The translations under genes were made by a program, and so were the position numbers. A DNA stretch of 64,000 nucleotides, taken from positions 25,104,501-25,168,500 of the forward strand of contig JASXTE010000015.1 in the NCBI GenBank assembly GCA_030280995.1, given 5' to 3'. Below, in pieces: positions 35,728-46,542 of this stretch. Source of the stretch: Hemileia vastatrix. Taxonomy: Eukaryota; Basidiomycota; Pucciniomycetes; Pucciniales; Zaghouaniaceae. Position 1 is the stretch's first letter, and the number at the start of each line of letters is the position of its first letter. The notes beneath the pieces were generated by a model. That model was not told where the DNA came from. It made no database searches and saw only the letters and a list, made by a program, of their open reading frames with translations.

Positions 35728-38205
35728 ATGTGTTCTCAAGAACAAATGACTCTTTTTAAACCTCATGCAACAGATCGCATTAGTGGGAATCTGTCTGTTT
35801 TCTTTGAATTTAGTGACTTACCTCACAAGATCCCTCTGATTGTCAAAGATAATACTGGCTCTCATCAGTATGCAACAGGAATTGTTTCCATCATCCTGAA
35901 AGGTTTCAATAACTCCAAAATAATCAGAAGAAGAGTGTATTTCTGCTCAACAGCTTATGATACCTTAATTTCAGGGTCTTCACTGTTTAAGTCTGGGGTT
36001 TCATTCTATGCCAATGCAGAAAACCATTTTTTTCTGAAAAAGGATGGTGTTGATTTGGAAAAATAAAAGTGGTCTGGTGGAAGAAAATGTTTTCTCAAGA
36101 TATGGTCTCATTATTTTACTCAATTCTATGCTAAAATTATTTTCTCCTCCCTTTCTTACAAGCATTTTCTCCCTCACTTGACCCTCCAATTCAGCAACCA
36201 TGTACTTCAACTCAGCAGCCAGAAAGTGAACTTATGAAATGGCATTGAATGCTTGGGAATGTCAAATTACATGTTATGAAACAACTTTTTGCTTCTAGTT
36301 TTACTCTTGGTCTCCTGTCTTCACTTCCTCCTAGAATAATTTACTTTGAAGAATTCCATCTCTGCAAAAATTTCTGAAGACATACTCTTCTTCTAACTGA
36401 CTGAGATCCTTAGCCATTGGAAATTGTTGCCCCTGATGTTTTGGGTCCTTGTTAAGTGGAGAATTTTAATTATGCACAATAAATAGTTGCCTTTTGTGAT
36501 GTGAAGACCATCTATTCTGATATTGAGATCATTAAATCAAAAAATGAAGTTTATGATGCTTTTATACTAGTTCACTTAAAAATGGAGCAGTTGGAAGGTT
36601 TCAAGCTGAAGATTCTTTTCTCCAATAATGGTGGTGAATATCTCAATCAGAAGATGCAGAAATATCTGTCCCAAAATTGCACTCAGTGGGAAAATTCAAT
36701 TCCTTATCATTCTGAACAAAATGGGGTTGCTGAACAGTATATCAGAAGTATCTCTGATATGAGTGGAAAAGTGTTTGATGACAGTGGTTTTCCAAAGTTT
36801 TTTTTGTGTGCAGAATTTCTGTGGGTAGCTTATATTCATAACTGGCTTCCTCATTTGATTTCTCTATCTAGAAATTTCTCTGAAGGTATGTTCAAGAAGA
36901 AACCTCAACTTAATTTATTATGCAGTTTTGGAGAAGTGGCTTTTGTTAATTTTCCAAAATCTAAATAGTTGTATCTGGATGTAAGAGCAGTGAAATGTTT
37001 TGTGGTTGGATTCGTTGAAGGTGTTAAAGGTTGGATATTTAGGATCAAGCAAACAAAAAACATATACAATCTGCTTTTTCAGATTTTCCTTACCAAGCAA
37101 CAATTCAAAAAGTCTTTGAAAAGCACTCTAACCCCAAATCAAGTGAACTAACTGCTGAGAAATTGCAAGAAGAAAGTCATGTAATCCCTTCTTCAGAAAA
37201 GAAAAGTTTTCCCATTATTATCAACTCATTAACTCTTGGTGATTTTGAACTTGATAATAAACTAATGGATCAAGATTCTGTTGGAGCAGAAAATCAAAAC
37301 ATTTGCTTAGAATTATCTCCTGAAGCACCAAAAACATATAAGCAAGCTATGAAAAGTCAAGAAATTCATCAATGGTCTTTAGCATGTAAAAATGAGCTTG
37401 AAAGTCTTTCTAAAAAGAATATTTGGTCACTTGTTAAGCCCCCACCTGGTGTTAAAGTTCTTGGAGCACAATGTTTTTTTATGTTATCAAACCTAGTTTT
37501 ACATCTAATGGCCCTAAATTTTTCAAGGCATGCTATATAGCTCAAGGTTTTCTGCAGAAATATGGCCATGATTTTCATGACACCTATTCTCCTACAGCTA
37601 CCTTCACATCTCTACATCTTATCTTTAATCTGGAAGCCAAATTTAATTTGTTTTCTTATTATTTTGATGTGGTTTCAGCTTATTTGAATATTCATACTGA
37701 TGAGGAAGTGTATGTTTGTGATCCTGAAGGTCTTGAGGATAATGATGGCTCTTTGTATGTTGGTTACACAAGGCACTTTATGGGACTAAGAAAGCAGAAA
37801 GATGTTGGTGGATATTCATTTCAGAAAAAGCTGATGAATTTGAATTATGAACCCAGTCTTTTGATAATTCAGTGTATTTTTTGAAGAAAAATTTAGGTTC
37901 ATCTTTTATCTGGCTTCATTTTGATTATGGAATAGTGGCATGTGATTCTCAAGAAGCTTTGAAGAAGTCGGAGAGTAGTTTGTCTGGAGTTTAAGAAATT
38001 AAATGGAAGGAAAAGGTAGATCAGATTGTAGGCTTGAATGTGAAAAAGGCTTGAATGGGTTTATTTTGTCTTAAGCTTCTCTTTCTCAGAAGATCATAAA
38101 GCTTCATAAGTATTCTCAATGGCATACAAAGGCTCCTCTTCCAACTAAGTGTAATCTGTTTTCAGCAGTTCCACCATCCACTTTGATAGTGTAGTTGAGA
38201 AGCAG
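35728..38205 (+). pseudogene. Outer Ty1/Copia retrotransposon relic: protease, integrase, reverse transcriptase start
   Basis: Copia pol polyproteins contain protease, integrase, reverse transcriptase and RNase H in that order. Here 35,728-36,063 is protease-like up to the integrase zinc-binding region (WHxMLGN near 36,240). The integrase core at 36,501-36,968 shows FSNNGGEYLNQ and YHSEQNGVAEQ. Reverse transcriptase starts at about 37,330 (APKTYKQAMKS...W). It continues with DTYSPTATFTSLHLI and YYFDVVSAYLN at 37,580-37,690, then fades toward PLPTKCNLFSAVPPS. Many stops and frame breaks occur. The coding sequence stops at 38,205 and resumes at about 45,220 in the same orientation, so an insertion splits it. 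Confidence 0.8.
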
Positions 38206-38371
38206 TGGAAAACTCTGAGAAGAATCAGAGTTTTTCAGAAATGTAAACTGTAGCCTATATACACAGATCACATGGTAGCAAAATCTATAATATTTGTATA
38301 TACATAAAAGCTCACCATTTTTCTGACAGGATGAAAAAAAATAGAAATAGAAAAGGAAAATATAAATATAA

Positions 38372-38913
38372 TTAAGAAACTCCCAAGTGATAACGTTTCT
38401 CTACAGTATGAATGGGTCCTACATTCTTAGTCAATATATCTGCATACTTCTCTGTACCTTCCACCCAATCTAATACAATATTTTCTCTGTATAATTGCTT
38501 ATTCACAAGAAAGAAATACCTATCAGAGTGTCTGATCCTTTTGTTTGAGGGATTGTATTTTACTGAGGAAACTGAACTTTTATTTTCACACTTCAAACAT
38601 ACACTGTCGATTGGTCCACAAATATCAGTGAGAAGATTTTGTATCCAGATACCATCTTTTGTTTCCAGGCACATTGCTATACATTCAGAAAAGAAGTTGG
38701 AATAAGAAACTGTATTTTGACCTTTTGAAGACCATAAGTTAGGACATCCATTCAGATAGATTATATGGCCGTATGTAGATCTAGATCACTCACCACCCCA
38801 AGAAGAATCAGAGTAAGCAGTTAGTGTTGGCTTTGACCTTGAGTCAGGATATAAGCAAAGATTGAGATCTTTGGTTGTCTGTAGATATCTGAGTAAATGA
38901 GTTAAAGATTTCC
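38372..38913 (-). pseudogene. Copia RNase H, inner element
   Basis: The minus strand reads LTHLLRYLQTTKDLNL, then LTAYSDSSWGG, a TGA, TYGHIIYL and SSKGQNTVSYSN, then an in-frame ATG at 38,674 leading into SVKYNPSNKRIRHSDRYFF and ADILTKN. These are the usual Copia RNase H landmarks, with D in YSDSSW as the first catalytic residue and ADILTK at the C terminus. It follows on from the reverse transcriptase end at 40,650 once the intervening LTR-like sequence is removed. Confidence 0.75.
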
Positions 38914-40112
38914 TTTCAACCTAGGTATTCCCAGGACTAAGTATTTCTTATTCTTATAATAAGATAACATTAATTACATTAAGATTATAAGTAAAAATTT
39001 TGGTTATAATACTTGTATATATGGTTATTATGCTTATATATATATGTATTACACTATTAAATGACTTATATAAGTTTAAATAGCTTATCCATAGCCCTAA
39101 AATACTTATTAAGGTGTTAATAGATTCATAATATACTTATCTTAATTGATATTAAGTAACTATACACATACATAAGCTTATATGTATGCATAAACCTCAT
39201 ATTCTGTGAAATATGTAGTTATATTATGTATATATAGGTCTATAAGCAGTTTTTAACCCCTAAATATCCTATAAGATTTATTTTTCTGCTTATTTTAGGT
39301 CATATAGACAAATTCAATGGACTCAAAATGCCTACACAAGCATATACATCTTTTTCAGGTGCATTTACTCAGTTTGGACAGATAAATCTGCTTCCTTTGA
39401 TGGAGTTTCACAGATTTAAGGGTTGGGATATGATTACTGGGTTAATCTGGATGCTTGGGGATGTTATTTGGGGCTTTAAAAGTTGATTTGGTTCCTTTAT
39501 ATGATTTGTGTTTCATTATATACTCTTTGGATGAGTTATTTTATCTGTTTTGTTATGGTATATGCTTTTATCTGTATTCTCTATTTATGGTATGTGTATA
39601 TGATATCATTAATTGTGATGGAGGGTCCTTACTTGAGATCAAGGTGTTGAAACTGCTTGGATAGAAGGCCATGGGGAGGTGATGGGCCCTCACAGTGCTT
39701 TAATTTCTCGGTAGAGCAGTGACATTATCTGGATTGAAGGTCTGTGCACTCCAGTGGATTTTGGTATAAGTAAGGGAGGGTTTCATTGGTTATTGGACAT
39801 CTCTTACTTACTAAAATTCAAATAAAAATTATAAAACAATTATTATCATATAGAAATATATTGTAAAGCATTTTTAAATTGATATTATCTTTATATTAGC
39901 TATAACTATATTTTATTAACCTATTTTCCACCACTAGCATGCACCAATCCAAATATTGTGAGTTAATATTGAGCATAACTTTTTTATTAGTCTTCCCCTG
40001 TGGTTTAATCACTAAATTATTTATTCATAAGTAGTAGGACATTTAAGATTTACTATTAAATTATACTTAGATACTAGCGTACACTGACATAAACCGTGTG
40101 ATTGAATTATGT
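38914..40112 (+). repeat. LTR-like sequence, full copy, inside the inner Copia
   Basis: Runs from TTTCAACCTAGGTATTCCCA to AAACCGTGTGATTGAATTATG. The same ~1.2 kb is present in the opposite orientation at 43,015-44,215. It separates reverse transcriptase and RNase H codons of the inner Copia that would otherwise be contiguous, so it is an insertion. Its length, lack of coding and AT-rich body fit a solo LTR or terminal-repeat-only element of an unidentified family. Confidence 0.65.
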
Positions 40113-40648
40113 ATTGTATCTGCTTTTATCTGTTTTCTCTATTTATGATATGTGTTTATGATATCATTAATTGTGATGGAGGGTCCTTACTGGAGGTCTA
40201 GGTTTTGAAACTGCTTGGATTGAAAGCCATGGGGATGTGATGGGCCCTCAAAGTGCTTTAAGTTCTGGGTAGAGCAATGACATCATCTGGATTGAAGGTC
40301 TGTGCACTCCAGTGGATTTTGGTATAAGTAAGGGAGGGTTTCATTGGTTATTGGACATCTCTTACTTACTAAAATTCAAATAAAAATTATAAAACAATTA
40401 TTATCATATAGAAATATATTATAAAGCATTTTTAAATTGATATTATCTTTATATTAGCTATAACTATATTTTATTAACCTATTTTCCACCACTAGCATGC
40501 ACCAATCCAAATATTGTGAGTTAATATTGAGCATAACTATTTTATTAGTCTTCCCCTGTGGTTTAATCGCTAAATCATTTATAAACAAGTAGTAGAACTA
40601 TTGTTATTTAATGTTAAATTATACTTAGATGCTAGCATTCACTGACAT
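40113..40648 (+). repeat. Partial tandem duplicate of the LTR-like sequence
   Basis: Repeats about 39,560-40,087 of the preceding copy at high identity, including GTGATGGAGGGTCCTTACT and CCTATTTTCCACCACTAGCA. The junction at 40,107-40,115 lies at a short TTATG match shared with the interior of the element, so a replication slip or unequal exchange is likely. Confidence 0.75.
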
Positions 40649-41950
40649 GTCCAATGACAATCTAAAGGCTTGGATGAGAACCTGTCCAGGAAACTTACTG
40701 CAAATGAAATATCTGGGGGTTTTTTCAATTGCTATGTAATTTAAACTACCAATTATTGACAGATATTGAGTTGACTTGATGCCTTGATCTTCAGGTTTGG
40801 ATGAATCTAATGTGATTTCAGCTGGGAGAGGAGTCTTGGATTTCAAACCACTAGGATTATGATTGTGTAAAACTTTTTTATCAGCCTGAGACATTCTATT
40901 TCAAAACCCTTTTCTACCCTCCTAATGTTCATTCCAAAAATACCATCTAAAACTTCCAACTATTTCACCTCTAGTCCCCCATTCAGCCCTTTTTCTAGTT
41001 TCTTCAAAACAGCATCACTACTACCAGTAGCTATTCCATCATCCACATGCAGCCATACCCCACCAGTTGATGAACCATCTTTTAGAACATAAAGAATCAT
41101 ATCATATTGACTAGCATGAAAACTTAGAGTTTTGATTTTTTCAGAAATATAAATCCAGAAACAACAAGCAGTTTTTTTTTCCATAGAGGGATTTATGAAG
41201 TTTGAAAACATTTACAGGTCTTGTTATATTCATACCAGGAAGAGTTTTAATCTAAAGATCTTCTTCCACATTTCTATGTAGATAAGCAGCTGTAACATCA
41301 AAAGATCTCTCACCTTTGTAACAAACATAGCAGCAAGAGTTAATAAAATTCTTTGAGAAGAAAAGGTTGCAGTAGGATAAAAATTATCTTTGTAATCAAT
41401 TCCCTCACTTTGTTTGAAACCTTTGGCCACAAATCTTGCCCTGAAATTGATAGGTGAGTCTTTTTGAGAGTGTCTAATAGCAAAAACCCATTTTTCTTTA
41501 AGATGAAAAGCACCATGTGGAAGAGGAACTCCTGAAAAAACTTTCAAGAATGAGATTTTAACTATTTCAGCTTTTCAGGCCATCTTAAATTCAGCAGCTT
41601 CTGGTGATTTCATAGCTTTCAGAAAGTTGTTAGGTATAGGAATTGGAGAACAAGCAGTGGCAATTTGCATTGCTTCAGTATATAGATCTTTTTCATCAAT
41701 AGTTTTTCAGTAGTGAAATCACCAAAAGAAAGTGAATTAAGAAGAGATTCAAGAGATCCTTTGGAAGGAGGCGTATTCGGAGCTTGTTGTGCAACATCAT
41801 GTGCTTTGAGGTCACTGGTGGGAAACATATCCATTGCAGATTCAATGAGTTGGCCAGATTCTTCATGCCAGAATAGCCATCCATAGTTATTTTGTGAATA
41901 GCCACCAACTTTACACTCAAGTGCTCAATTATCTAGCTTGGTTCTTACCT
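40649..41950 (-). pseudogene. Copia reverse transcriptase, inner element
   Basis: The minus strand from about 41,950 reads GDFTTEKLL (linker), then at 41,547 PLPHGAFHLKEKWVFAIRH, RARFVAKGFKQSEGIDYKD and YPTATFSSQRILLTLAA, the usual start of the Copia RVT_2 domain. The segment 41,211-40,960 has LYVLKDGSSTGGVWLHVDDG, equivalent to the LLLYVDD catalytic box. Then 40,894-40,650 has QYLSIIGSLNYIA, the conserved connection region. Frameshifts separate these pieces. Confidence 0.8.
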
Positions 41951-42995
41951 CTTTGTGAACATGAACAAATGCCTTTTCACCAAAAGTCCTCATGTTGTTG
42001 AAGTTTCTTCAAGTAACATAAACCACTTGAAGAGGTGTTGATTCTGTGATATTCCTGTTTGGAATTCAGTTATGAACAAAAGATGCCCACTTGTAAGAAA
42101 GACCCCAAAAACTTTTTGGCAGTCCACTATACAAAAGAGAATTCTGTGAAATATCACCTACTTTCCAATTAAATCTTTCTGCTGTTCCATTTTGTTCAGC
42201 ATGATATGGCATAGTCACTTCATAAACAGCACCTATTGAAGCAAGATATGATTTAATTGAATTACTGTGAAGTTCACCACCATCTGTCCTAAGTACAAGT
42301 AATTTCTTTTAAGTAATAGTAGTGAGTAGGTCATGAAAAATTTTGAAAGATCCCATAGCATCAGTATTATTCTTTAGAAGAAAGATATTGCCATAAGTAG
42401 AGAATGACTCCCAGAAAAAAGCTTCCCATTTGTAACCACCATTGACTGTTGCATCTCTGATTGGTCCAATCAAGTCTCCAACTACCAATTAAAATAAGGA
42501 TTCTGGTTCCATTTCACGTTGAGCTGTAGTTTTATGTACACTTTTTGCAATAGAATAATCAGTGCAATCAAACTTTCCTTCAGAACATTCAGAAGGTAGG
42601 CCAATACCAAGGTTGAGTTTTATGAGTTTGTGTAGGACTCAATCACTAGTGTGGCCCAATTGACAATGCAAATCCAGAAGTTAACCCAGAGAAGCATATG
42701 GTTGATGAATTGAAGCAGAATTGACATTTATAAAAAACACATTGGAGAGTGAAATTTGTGTAGCTGGTATGGTGGTGGAAGCAGCAGAATAACTTGTAAC
42801 TGAATCTTTATTTCCAATGAAAGCAAAAGTATGACAAACATTTGTACTTATAGAATAAGTATTACCCTCTGATATTTCACCATCATCAATTACTTTTGCA
42901 TTGTCACAAGCTGAAATAGTCATTTGATACTTTTTTAAGAGGTTGTGGTCAATCTCTTCATTCATAATAATTGTTGTGTAGTCATCAGCTGACAT
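41951..42995 (-). pseudogene. Copia protease end and integrase, inner element
   Basis: From 42,995 downward the minus strand gives a protease-like segment and then HCQLGHTSD, the integrase zinc-binding motif. It continues with DLIGPIRDATVNGGYKW, LRTDGGELHSNSIKSYL and YHAEQNGTAERF (DDE core), and ends FGEKAFVHVHKE. Several stops occur. The first ATG at 42,995 lies just inside the LTR-like insertion boundary and is probably not a real start. Confidence 0.75.
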
Positions 42996-43014
42996 TTTCA
43001 GACTATCACCTCAT

Positions 43015-44215
43015 AACTCAATCACACGGTTTATGTCAATGTATGCTAGTATCCAAGTATGATTTAATAGTAAATATTAATGGTCCTACTACTTTTTGAT
43101 AAATGATTTAGTGATAAAACCTCAGGGAAAGACTAATAAAATAGTTATTCTCAATATAAACTCACAATACTTGGATTTTTATGTATGCTAGTGGTGGAAA
43201 ATAAAAAAATAAAATATAGTTATAGATTATATAAAGATAATATCAGTTTATAAATGTGTTATAATATATTTATAAATAATAGAAATTGTGTTATAGTGTT
43301 TATTTGATGTGTAGTAAGTAAGTGATGTCTAATAACCTGTCAAATCCTCCCTTCCTTATACCAAAATCCACTAGAGTGCACAGACCTTCAATCCAGATGA
43401 TTTCACTGCTATCCCTGGAAATTACAGCACTGTGAGGGCTCATCACCTCCCCATGGTGTCCACTTCAAGCAGTTTCAACACCCAGACCTCTAGTAAGGAC
43501 CCTTCATCACAATATATGATACCACAGACCCATACCATAAATTGAATAAACTGATTAAAGTGGATACCATAAAGAAACAGGTGAAATAACTCATCCAAAG
43601 AGTATAGAATGAAACCCAAAGAATATAAAGGAACCAAATCAAAGTTTAAAGCCCCTAATAAAATCCCCAAGCATCCATAATAACCCAGTAATCATATTCC
43701 AACCCATAAATCTGTGAAAATCCATCAAAAGAATCAGATTAAGTTGTCCAAACTGGATATATGCGCCTGAAAAAGGTGTATATGCATGTGTAGGTGTTGT
43801 GAGTCCACTGAATACGTCCATATGTCCTATAATAAGCAGAAAAACAAAGTTTATAGGCTATTAAGAGGTTAAAAGCCACTTATAGACCTAAATATACATG
43901 ATATAACTACATATTTCACTGATATGAGGTTTATGTATACATATAAGCTTATGTATGTCTATAATTACTTAATATCACTTAAGATAAGTATATTATGACT
44001 CCATTAACACCTGAATAAGTATTATTAGGATATGTATAGGCTATTTAAACTTCTACAAGTCATATAATAGTGTAATAATTATATATATATATGTATTATA
44101 ACCATATATATAAGTATTTTAACGTCATTTTTAAATTATAAGATTAATGTAATTAACGTTATCTTATTTTAAACATAAGAATTACTCAGTCCTGGGGATA
44201 CCTAGGCTGACAGTT
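43015..44215 (-). repeat. LTR-like sequence, inverted full copy
   Basis: Inverse orientation of 38,914-40,112; on the minus strand it begins TGTCAGCCTAGGTATCCCCA and ends AAACCGTGTGATTGA. It separates gag from protease codons of the inner Copia. Together with the other copy it forms an inverted pair about 3 kb apart, flanking the integrase and reverse transcriptase. Confidence 0.65.
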
Positions 44216-44229
44216 TATGCCAACTGAAA

Positions 44230-44770
44230 GATTAGAGAGAGAATTTGGCAGAAGTACTTGAGTCATGATTGCTTTTAAGGAGTCATTGGTGAAATTAAAA
44301 CCAGGTTGCATGATGCTATCAATTATATCATTCACCCATTCGCAATTTTTTATGATGGACTCAAAAGGTTTGAGAGGTACTGCTAGCAGTTACTTGAACA
44401 GTGATATGCAAAATGTGTGCATTGCTCTATTATTTTTTTTGAACAAAACTAGATATGCAGCATGACATGGGCTGTTGGGTGGTAATAGATGTTGGAGTGA
44501 AATATTCATGGTATTAAAAATAATCATCCAAACTAATTTATCAATAAAAGCATTGCTTAAAGTATAAGCATCCATTGTTGCATATAAAGGTGAGCCAATG
44601 TCATTTGTCATTGCAGTTTGGACCTGCCAGTCCCAGTTGTACCAGTTGGATCCATCCACAAGTAGTTTCATGACATCAATGGTTGCATTATTCACACCAT
44701 TGATTAGCTTTTGGTATTGCTCAAGCTCATCAAGAGATAAGGGGTGGGAAGGATAAGATTGCAAGGTCAT
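44230..44770 (-). pseudogene. Copia gag, inner element
   Basis: The minus strand starts at an ATG at 44,770 and reads LVDGSNWYNWDWQVQTAM, the Copia gag landmark (LxGxNYxxW), followed by a helical region to 44,390 and decayed sequence to the LTR-like boundary at about 44,216. It is broken by frameshifts. A leader of about 340 bases separates it from the right LTR. Confidence 0.7.
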
Positions 44771-45219
44771 ATTAGATGGGTTAGAAGGGGTAGAAGGGGA
44801 AATAGTCAGGGATAGAAGAAGAAATAGTTGTATAGGAGGAAGTTATTGGCCCATGAAAAAAAATTGTTTCAACAGGGATTTTGATGGGAAAATGGGAAGG
44901 GTCAAATTGGTGTAATGGCCAGGGAGAAGTAATTAGGGAATGCCAAATTGGTGTATTGGCAGTGAAGAAAGAAAATGAGGAAACTCAGTGTATTTCACCT
45001 ATAAGGATTTATCGTCTGAAAAGATGGGATTCAAATCTTGCAAGTACAGTGCTTACTTATTTAATGACAAGTGCAAAAGGGTCCCATAACCTGTATTTTA
45101 GCCTCAGTGGCAAACTCTGAGAAGAATCAGAGTTTGCCAGACTTGTAAACTACAGCCTATATACACAGATCACATGGTAGAAAAATCTATAATATGTGTA
45201 TATACATAACAAAAAGATC

Positions 45220-45647
45220 CCCTTGGTTTCTTGTCAATTGTTTGCTCTTCCAGTTAGCTGGCACAAGGAACAAGCCCAGATATAGCTTATTCAGTTAATT
45301 TGTTGGCAAATTTTGCAAGACACCCATCTGAAGATCACTGGAAATCCCTCAAACATCTTGTGGAATATGTTTCAGCAACAGCTCATTCCACTTTCAAGAT
45401 ATTTCCCCCCAATACAAATCTGATGGATAAAGTTGAAGTCTATGCTGACTTAAGTTGGAGTGGGGGTGAAGGGGATAGGGCTTCTCAAGGTCATGTCATT
45501 GGTTTCTGTAATGTTCCAATTAGCTGGAGGGCAAAGCGGCAACAAACAGTGGCACTTTCTACTTCCACAGCAGAATATATGGCTTTTTCATCAGGTACAA
45601 AGACTTGTTTATGGATAAAAACCTTACTTGAAGATTTCATCAACTAT
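45220..45647 (+). pseudogene. Copia RNase H, outer element, cut by transposon copy B
   Basis: Continues the outer Copia: LGFLSIVCSSS, a TAG, GTSPDIAYSVNLLANFARHP, then KHLVEYVSAT, VYADLSWSGGEGDRASQG, WRAKRQQTVALSTSTAEYMA and WIKTLLEDFINY. Copia RNase H should continue for about 60 more residues toward ADxLTK, but the similarity stops exactly at the CACTA terminus at 45,648. The rest should lie beyond the right end of copy B, outside the window. Confidence 0.8.
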
Positions 45648-45750
45648 CACCACAGAAAATTTGGGGGGGTATTGCTAGCAATACCCCTCATTTAAAAATG
45701 TTGGGAAGTGGTTGGAAAGCTGTTGGAAGGCTGTTGGGAGTTCATTGTGA
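45648..45750 (+). repeat. Left terminal and subterminal repeats of copy B
   Basis: The terminal part is 45,648-45,688 with the CACYACA start, a G7 run and a perfect 22-base palindrome. The tandem units GTTGGGAAGTG, GTTGGAAAGCT, GTTGGAAGGCT and GTTGGGAGTTC follow at about 45,699-45,744. Their ~11-base period equals that in the MITEs although the sequence differs, as expected if each transposase lineage has its own binding site. The three bases before the terminus are TAT. Confidence 0.75.
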
Positions 45751-46542
45751 AACCAGATTTAAATTAATTGGACAAAGATTTGGTAATCAGTTAGACCTAG
45801 GTTCAACCAAACTCAATCACAGGTTTCTTGGAGCTTGGTGATTACTTTGATTTTGAGCTAAGCGCAGATTGAGCAAAGCTTGAACATATCACTTAACATA
45901 TCATAATATTCACTTTCCCATCTTGTGGAAAGCAAAATTTGATATTCGTTCTAAGAATATCTACATATATTTTCTTGCCAAGTTGGTAACAGAAGGTTAA
46001 ACTGTAGTATCTCAATTATTACACTAGACTACATAGATATTTGATAAAACATACAATTCAAATCAATTTTAATATTATTGAGATCACCATAAGTGTCTAT
46101 CCAAAGACTTACAAAAAGTATGTTAATATCAAGACATCGTTCTAGGTAGTAGTTTCAATTTGGATTTTGAACTGACATCTAAAGCATTTTACTATTAGAT
46201 AGAAACATAAATAAGTGTAATAAGAGTGAAATTATTCTATTTTGTGATTATAATGTAACAATAAAGCACATTTTTATTGAGAAAATTTTTCTTCCTCCAC
46301 AAACCAAAATTTACTCTATAGGCTCAAGATTTATTTTTAAGCCATATTATTCATTTCAGTTATCATTGATTTACTTTCAATATTTATTAAAAAGATAATA
46401 ATAATACATGTGAAAGAATTATGAGCTTAGCATAGCATATGCTAAAAAGTTATTTTGTCGTTTTATTCAAAACTGATTATTCATTTTTTGCTTCAATTCA
46501 TCTTTTAACAACCACTATCTTCAGATACTATTCTTACTTAAT
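45751..46542. other. Upstream region of the SNF2 gene, copy B
   Basis: AT-rich with no coding feature; it should contain the SNF2 promoter. A pyrimidine-rich stretch around 46,485-46,535 (TTTTGCTTCAATTCATC, ACCACTATCTTCAG) precedes the start codon, as is common in fungal promoters. Confidence 0.35.

Larger units (their letters stand above)
38206..45211 (-). mobile_element. Inner Ty1/Copia retrotransposon, inserted into the outer Copia
   Basis: Two ~104-base direct repeats flank this block (38,206-38,309 and 45,108-45,211). They share AATCAGAGTTT and a long identical central part containing TATATACACAGATCACATGG. Read on the minus strand they begin near TGTTATG and end in CCA, so they are short LTRs. 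Coding order on the minus strand is gag, protease, integrase, reverse transcriptase, RNase H, as expected for Copia. The outer Copia reads in frame up to the left edge and resumes just right of the right edge. The flanking pentamers (AGCAG and AAAAG) no longer match well. Two LTR-like sequences are nested inside it. Confidence 0.75.

Noticed and set aside
45000..45060. B-box-like GGGATTCAAATCTTGC in the leader of the inner Copia as a tRNA
   Set aside because: There is no matching acceptor stem and only a weak A-box candidate, so a tRNA call is not supported.
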